A stretch of DNA of 36,814 nucleotides from Actinomycetes bacterium (GTDB taxonomy: Bacteria; Actinomycetota; Acidimicrobiia; Spongiisociales; UBA5794): positions 1 to 36,814 of the forward strand of contig JAMBLJ010000164.1 of NCBI GenBank assembly GCA_023336815.1, in the 5' to 3' direction. Each line of letters opens with the position of its first letter. The stretch's first letter is position 1. Both the position numbers and the translations under genes were made by a program. The notes beneath the pieces were generated by a model. That model was not told where the DNA came from, did not search any database, and saw only the letters and a list, made by a program, of their open reading frames with translations. Below are positions 33,830 through 36,814 of this stretch, piece after piece.

Positions 33830-33973
33830 GTGGGAACGATCGTTTCGTTACTCGTCATATTCGTGATCATCTCTGTTGTGTGGTGGCTGTTCAAGAAGGT
33901 GCTCCACATCGGGTTCATCTTTGCGATCGGGTTCGCACTGCTCATCGGTTGGTGGTACTTCTTCGTTCGGTAA
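33830..33973 (+). CDS. Small two-helix membrane protein, 47 residues
   Basis: GTG 33830 opens a 47-residue frame ending in TAA at 33971-33973. Its sequence is almost wholly hydrophobic: a first helix TIVSLLVIFVIISVVWWLF, a short KKVLHIG basic turn, then a second helix FIFAIGFALLIGWWYFF ending in VR. AGGGAG lies four bases upstream. It fills most of the 233-base space between the CheA-like kinase and pcrA. The protein is not recognised. The length and helix-turn-helix hydrophobic pattern support a real small membrane protein rather than chance. Confidence 0.65.
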   Translation: MGTIVSLLVIFVIISVVWWLFKKVLHIGFIFAIGFALLIGWWYFFVR

Positions 33974-34008
33974 TCGGCCACACCTGAGGTTCGATCACAG
34001 GGGTTCGG

Positions 34009-34014
34009 TACAAT
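34009..34014 (+). promoter_or_regulatory. Candidate -10 element for leaderless pcrA
   Basis: TACAAT ends eight bases before the pcrA ATG, and no Shine-Dalgarno precedes that ATG. Transcription starting at or next to the ATG would give a leaderless mRNA. The -35 region (TGAGGT at 18-base spacing) is weak. Confidence 0.5.
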
Positions 34015-34022
34015 CGCACCCG

Positions 34023-36203
34023 ATGTCCGAATCACCTCTCTTTTCCTCGCTCAACCCAACCCAACGTGAGGCCGTGGCAGCCACTGAAGGACCCCTCCTC
34101 GTTATCGCTGGCGCGGGATCTGGGAAAACCCGTGTGCTCACGTATCGCATTGCACATCTCGTTCGTGACCGCGGTGTTTCACCGTACGAGATCCTCGCGA
34201 TCACCTTCACGAACAAAGCCGCAGGCGAGATGAAGGAACGGGTGCAGCAACTCATCGGTCGGGTTGCTTGGGACATGTGGGTGTCGACCTTTCACTCAGC
34301 GTGTGTTCGAATCCTGCGTCAGGAGATCCACAGACTCGGGTACCGATCGTCATTCTCGATATACGACGAGGGTGACTCGACCCGTCTTGTCACGATGTGT
34401 GTGAAGGACCTCGATCTCGATCCCAAACGATTCCCGCCGAGGCAGATCAAGGCTGCGATCTCCAAAGCAAAGAACGAGCTCATCGACTACGAGACATACG
34501 CCGGTCAGGACGCGGGTTACTACCACGAGAGAGTTTCCGACGTATATCGCCTCTATCAGCAGCGCCTCGTCGAGGCTTCCGCTGTCGACTTCGACGATAT
34601 TCTCAAACTCACCGTCGAGCTGCTTCAAGCGTTCCCTGAGGTACTCGAACGGTGGCAGAACAGGTTCCAGTACATTCTCGTCGACGAGTACCAGGACACG
34701 AACAAGGCCCAGTACATGCTGGTCAAGATGTTGAGTCAGGTCCACCAGAACGTGTGTGTTGTCGGAGACTCGGATCAGTCGATCTATGCGTTCCGTGGCG
34801 CAGATCTACGCAACATCATGGATTTCGAGAAGGACTATCCCGACGCGAAGATCGTCCTTCTCGAGCAGAACTACCGATCCACCCAGACGATCCTCGACGC
34901 GGCCAATGCTGTGATCAAGCACAACGTTGGGAGAAAACCCAAACGGCTGTGGACCGACGAGGGATCTGGCGAGAAGATCGTGTTCTTCGAGGCGGAAGAC
35001 GAACACGAAGAAGCTGCCTACATCGCTGAGGAGATCGCCAGGCTGCAGGATCTCGGCACCAGCCTTGACGATATCGCGGTCTTCTATCGGATGAACGCCC
35101 AATCGCGTGTGATCGAGGAACTGTTCGTGAGATTCGGTGTCACCTATCAGGTCGTCGGTGGTCTTAAGTACTACGACCGCAAAGAGGTCAAAGATGCGCT
35201 CGGCTATCTGAGGGCTGTTGTGAACCCCGATGATCAGGTCGCGATAAAGAGGGTGATCAACACACCGAAGCGGTCGATCGGGGATACGTCGGTTGCCCAC
35301 GTCGATCGGTTCGCCGAGGCGAACGGCATCAATTTCATGGATGCTCTCAGACGTGCGAGCGAGATCGATCAGCTCACTACTCGAGCTCAAAAGGCCATTT
35401 TCGAGTTCACAGGACTTATCGACATACTCCTGGTGAAGGCGTCGGCAGGGCCTGAGGCTGCGCTCGATGCGGTTCTGAACGACACCGGCTACATGGACAT
35501 GATCCGGGCCGAGCGATCGATCGAGGCGATGGGCAGGGAAGAGAACCTGAAGGAACTACTCACAGCTGCGGGTGAGTTCGAGGAGACGGGCCCCGCATCG
35601 ATGGGTCCGGAGGAATGGCTGGCACTCGATGGGGTCGGGAAGCTCCAGATGTTCCTCGAGTCGATCAGCCTCGTGACTGATCTTGATTCGGTTGATGACG
35701 CTTCGGCGGTCACGCTCATGACGCTGCACAATGCAAAGGGCCTGGAATATCCCGCTGTATTTCTCACGGGACTCGAGGACGGTGTGTTCCCCCATATGCG
35801 TGCCCTTGGTGATCCAAAGGAACTCGAGGAAGAACGACGTTTGTGTTACGTCGGTATCACGAGGGCAGAGCAGCGGCTGTATCTCACACGTGCGTGGAGC
35901 CGGAACATGTGGGGTCAGACGAACTACAACGGTGCCAGCCGCTTTCTCGGTGAGATACCGGATCACCTACTCACGAAAGCAAAGCGGGTTCGTCGTTCCG
36001 CAACCATGGAGTCCAGACAGCCAACGAGCACGGTTTCTGATGCTGATGTGTCGGTTGGTGACACTGTGCGGCATACGCACTGGGGCGAGGGTGTCGTCCG
36101 CGAGATCGTAGGAGCAGGTGACCGCGCGGAGGCGGTTGTTGTCTTCGGTGGCCATGGTGCAAAACGCCTCCTTCTTGCATGGGCACCCTTAGAACGAGTC
36201 TGA
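34023..36203 (+). CDS. pcrA: ATP-dependent DNA helicase PcrA/UvrD
   Basis: Superfamily 1A 3'-5' helicase acting in nucleotide-excision and mismatch-type repair and in clearing stalled RNA polymerase and RecA filaments. It has 726 residues. Motifs: LNPTQREAV (Q motif, about 10-18), Walker A GAGSGKT at 30-36, VDEYQDTN (II), GDSDQSIYAFRGAD (III), QNYRS (IV), LMTLHNAKGLEYPAVFLTGLEDGVFPH (V) and YVGITRAEQRLYL (VI). The C-terminal VSVGDTVRHTHWGEGVVREIV is the Tudor-like element of PcrA that contacts RNA polymerase. ATG 34023 gives the family start; a possible TACAAT -10 lies eight bases upstream. Confidence 0.95.
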   Translation: MSESPLFSSLNPTQREAVAATEGPLLVIAGAGSGKTRVLTYRIAHLVRDRGVSPYEILAITFTNKAAGEMKERVQQLIGRVAWDMWVSTFHSACVRILRQEIHRLGYRSSFSIYDEGDSTRLVTMCVKDLDLDPKRFPPRQIKAAISKAKNELIDYETYAGQDAGYYHERVSDVYRLYQQRLVEASAVDFDDILKLTVELLQAFPEVLERWQNRFQYILVDEYQDTNKAQYMLVKMLSQVHQNVCVVGDSDQSIYAFRGADLRNIMDFEKDYPDAKIVLLEQNYRSTQTILDAANAVIKHNVGRKPKRLWTDEGSGEKIVFFEAEDEHEEAAYIAEEIARLQDLGTSLDDIAVFYRMNAQSRVIEELFVRFGVTYQVVGGLKYYDRKEVKDALGYLRAVVNPDDQVAIKRVINTPKRSIGDTSVAHVDRFAEANGINFMDALRRASEIDQLTTRAQKAIFEFTGLIDILLVKASAGPEAALDAVLNDTGYMDMIRAERSIEAMGREENLKELLTAAGEFEETGPASMGPEEWLALDGVGKLQMFLESISLVTDLDSVDDASAVTLMTLHNAKGLEYPAVFLTGLEDGVFPHMRALGDPKELEEERRLCYVGITRAEQRLYLTRAWSRNMWGQTNYNGASRFLGEIPDHLLTKAKRVRRSATMESRQPTSTVSDADVSVGDTVRHTHWGEGVVREIVGAGDRAEAVVVFGGHGAKRLLLAWAPLERV

Positions 36204-36207
36204 CCAG

Positions 36208-36243
36208 CAGACTGCAGATCGCTTCGCTTCAGACAGCAGAGCA
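36208..36243 (-). repeat. Heptamer array NNNCAGA after pcrA, left side
   Basis: CAGACTG, CAGATCG, CTTCGCT, then CAGACAG and CAGAGCA (one base out of phase). The array begins five bases after the pcrA stop. The start CAGATCGCT also occurs at 31028. Confidence 0.7.
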
Positions 36244-36249
36244 CTGACG

Positions 36250-36318
36250 TCTGTCGTGTGAGCTCTGCCGTCCGACTCCGTCATCTGCTGTCTGCGTTCT
36301 GGTATCTGTCGTCTGACT
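36250..36318 (+). repeat. Heptamer array TCTGNNN between pcrA and fetB-like gene
   Basis: TCTGTCG, TGTGAGC, TCTGCCG, TCCGACT at 36250-36277, then five perfect-phase units at 36284-36318: TCTGCTG, TCTGCGT, TCTGGTA, TCTGTCG, TCTGACT. The last five overlap the 3' end of the FetB-like coding region. Confidence 0.8.
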
Positions 36319-36814
36319 GGATCAGTCGCTGATCCGGGGTGAACGCTTGTCTGGCGGTGACGATCGCAACAACTGTTGACGAGATGGCGACGGTTCCGAG
36401 TACCAGGTACATAACAACGAGTTGGATGACAACAGCATCGATAGGGTCGACTCCTGCGATCAAGAGTCCGGCCATTGCGCCAGGAAGTGCAACAAGACCG
36501 ACGACCTTCGTTCGTTCGATCTGGGGGAGAAGCGCCACCCGTGTCGATTCCCTCACGATGAATCTCGCGGCCTGACGTGAATCGAATCCAAGACTGAGAA
36601 GACCTTCCACCTCGAGACGGTCGTCGGTCATCTTCTTCGTGACCTGATCGGCGGCAACCACCGTTGCGGGGAGAGCGTTGCCGATCGCTATCCCTGCGAT
36701 GACGATGAGTTGGATCGGTTCGGGCGGAAGGACACCGAATCCGAACACCACCACGAGTGACAGCAGCGTTGACCCACCGACGGACAGCAGGGCAGCAGTG
36801 AACACATTGCGCGA
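36281..36814 (-). CDS. FetB/UPF0014-type ABC permease, C-terminal part (cut by window edge)
   Basis: Membrane permease of the UPF0014 family, whose E. coli member FetB works with the ATPase FetA in iron export/homeostasis. The frame is open to the window edge; the visible 177 codons correspond to about the last two-thirds of a protein usually near 260 residues. Blocks GNALPATVVAADQ, EGLLSLGFDSRQAARFIVRE, LPQIERTKVVGLVALPGAMAGLLIAG and PIDAVVIQLVVMY match the family order. At least three hydrophobic segments are visible. The hydrophilic tail IQSDDRYQNADSR is encoded by heptamer repeat units, so the original C-terminus may have been changed. The gene converges on pcrA. The ATPase partner would lie outside. 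Confidence 0.8.
   Translation of the reverse strand, partial: SRNVFTAALLSVGGSTLLSLVVVFGFGVLPPEPIQLIVIAGIAIGNALPATVVAADQVTKKMTDDRLEVEGLLSLGFDSRQAARFIVRESTRVALLPQIERTKVVGLVALPGAMAGLLIAGVDPIDAVVIQLVVMYLVLGTVAISSTVVAIVTARQAFTPDQRLIQSDDRYQNADSR

Overview
The window reads as a chromosomal segment of a moderately GC-rich actinobacterium. Several things point that way: a stand-alone GuaB3-type IMP dehydrogenase paralogue next to guaA, a DUF1876 (dsRBD-fold) protein, NarL/DevR-style two-component pairs, a PcrA with a C-terminal Tudor-like tail, CIRCE-type control of groESL, and many ATGA or GTGA overlaps with GTG/TTG starts. Something near class Acidimicrobiia is my best guess; this is inference from gene families, not from a phylogenetic marker. 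No rRNA, tRNA, transposase, phage gene or CRISPR array was seen.

Layout. Positions 1-3760: a tightly coupled run tsaE-tsaB-rimI-tsaD plus a membrane M50 metalloprotease (t6A tRNA modification with passengers). 3761-6035: groES-groEL behind two tandem CIRCE-like operators, ended by a 15-bp perfect hairpin. 6036-10042: accessory genes (DUF1876, a methyltransferase, a GNAT, a CoA-pyrophosphatase-type Nudix protein, an aromatic amino acid decarboxylase-like PLP enzyme). 10180-20447: a block of two-component systems around a redox operon. 20525-27672: an S9 peptidase, citramalate synthase, an FMN reductase, trpS and a fused formiminotransferase-cyclodeaminase. 27774-31001: a broken GNAT gene, then guaB3-guaA. 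31159-36203: a CheA-like hybrid kinase, a 47-residue membrane protein and PcrA helicase. 36281-end: the C-terminal part of a FetB-like permease.

The most interesting part is 12063-18291, all on the minus strand: an anchored HmuY-like protein, a lipoprotein with two near-identical EB_dh-like (ethylbenzene dehydrogenase heme-subunit type) domains, a ferredoxin with four 4Fe-4S clusters and a twin-arginine signal, a ten-helix NrfD/ActC-like quinone-interacting membrane protein, and a membrane-bound cytochrome c with an N-terminal Ig-like domain. This looks like a compact extracytoplasmic quinol/cytochrome c electron-transfer complex. It has no molybdopterin catalytic subunit in the window, which makes it unlike standard Mo-bis-MGD enzymes and unlike complete alternative complex III. 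Sensor kinase/response regulator pairs flank it on both sides.

A second theme is non-coding. The gaps at 3' ends of transcription units carry degenerate tandem heptanucleotides of at least three kinds (TTCACCG, GTANNAC and TCTGNNN/NNNCAGA). They resemble in style the short tandemly repeated repetitive sequences of cyanobacteria. One array runs into the end of the FetB-like coding region.
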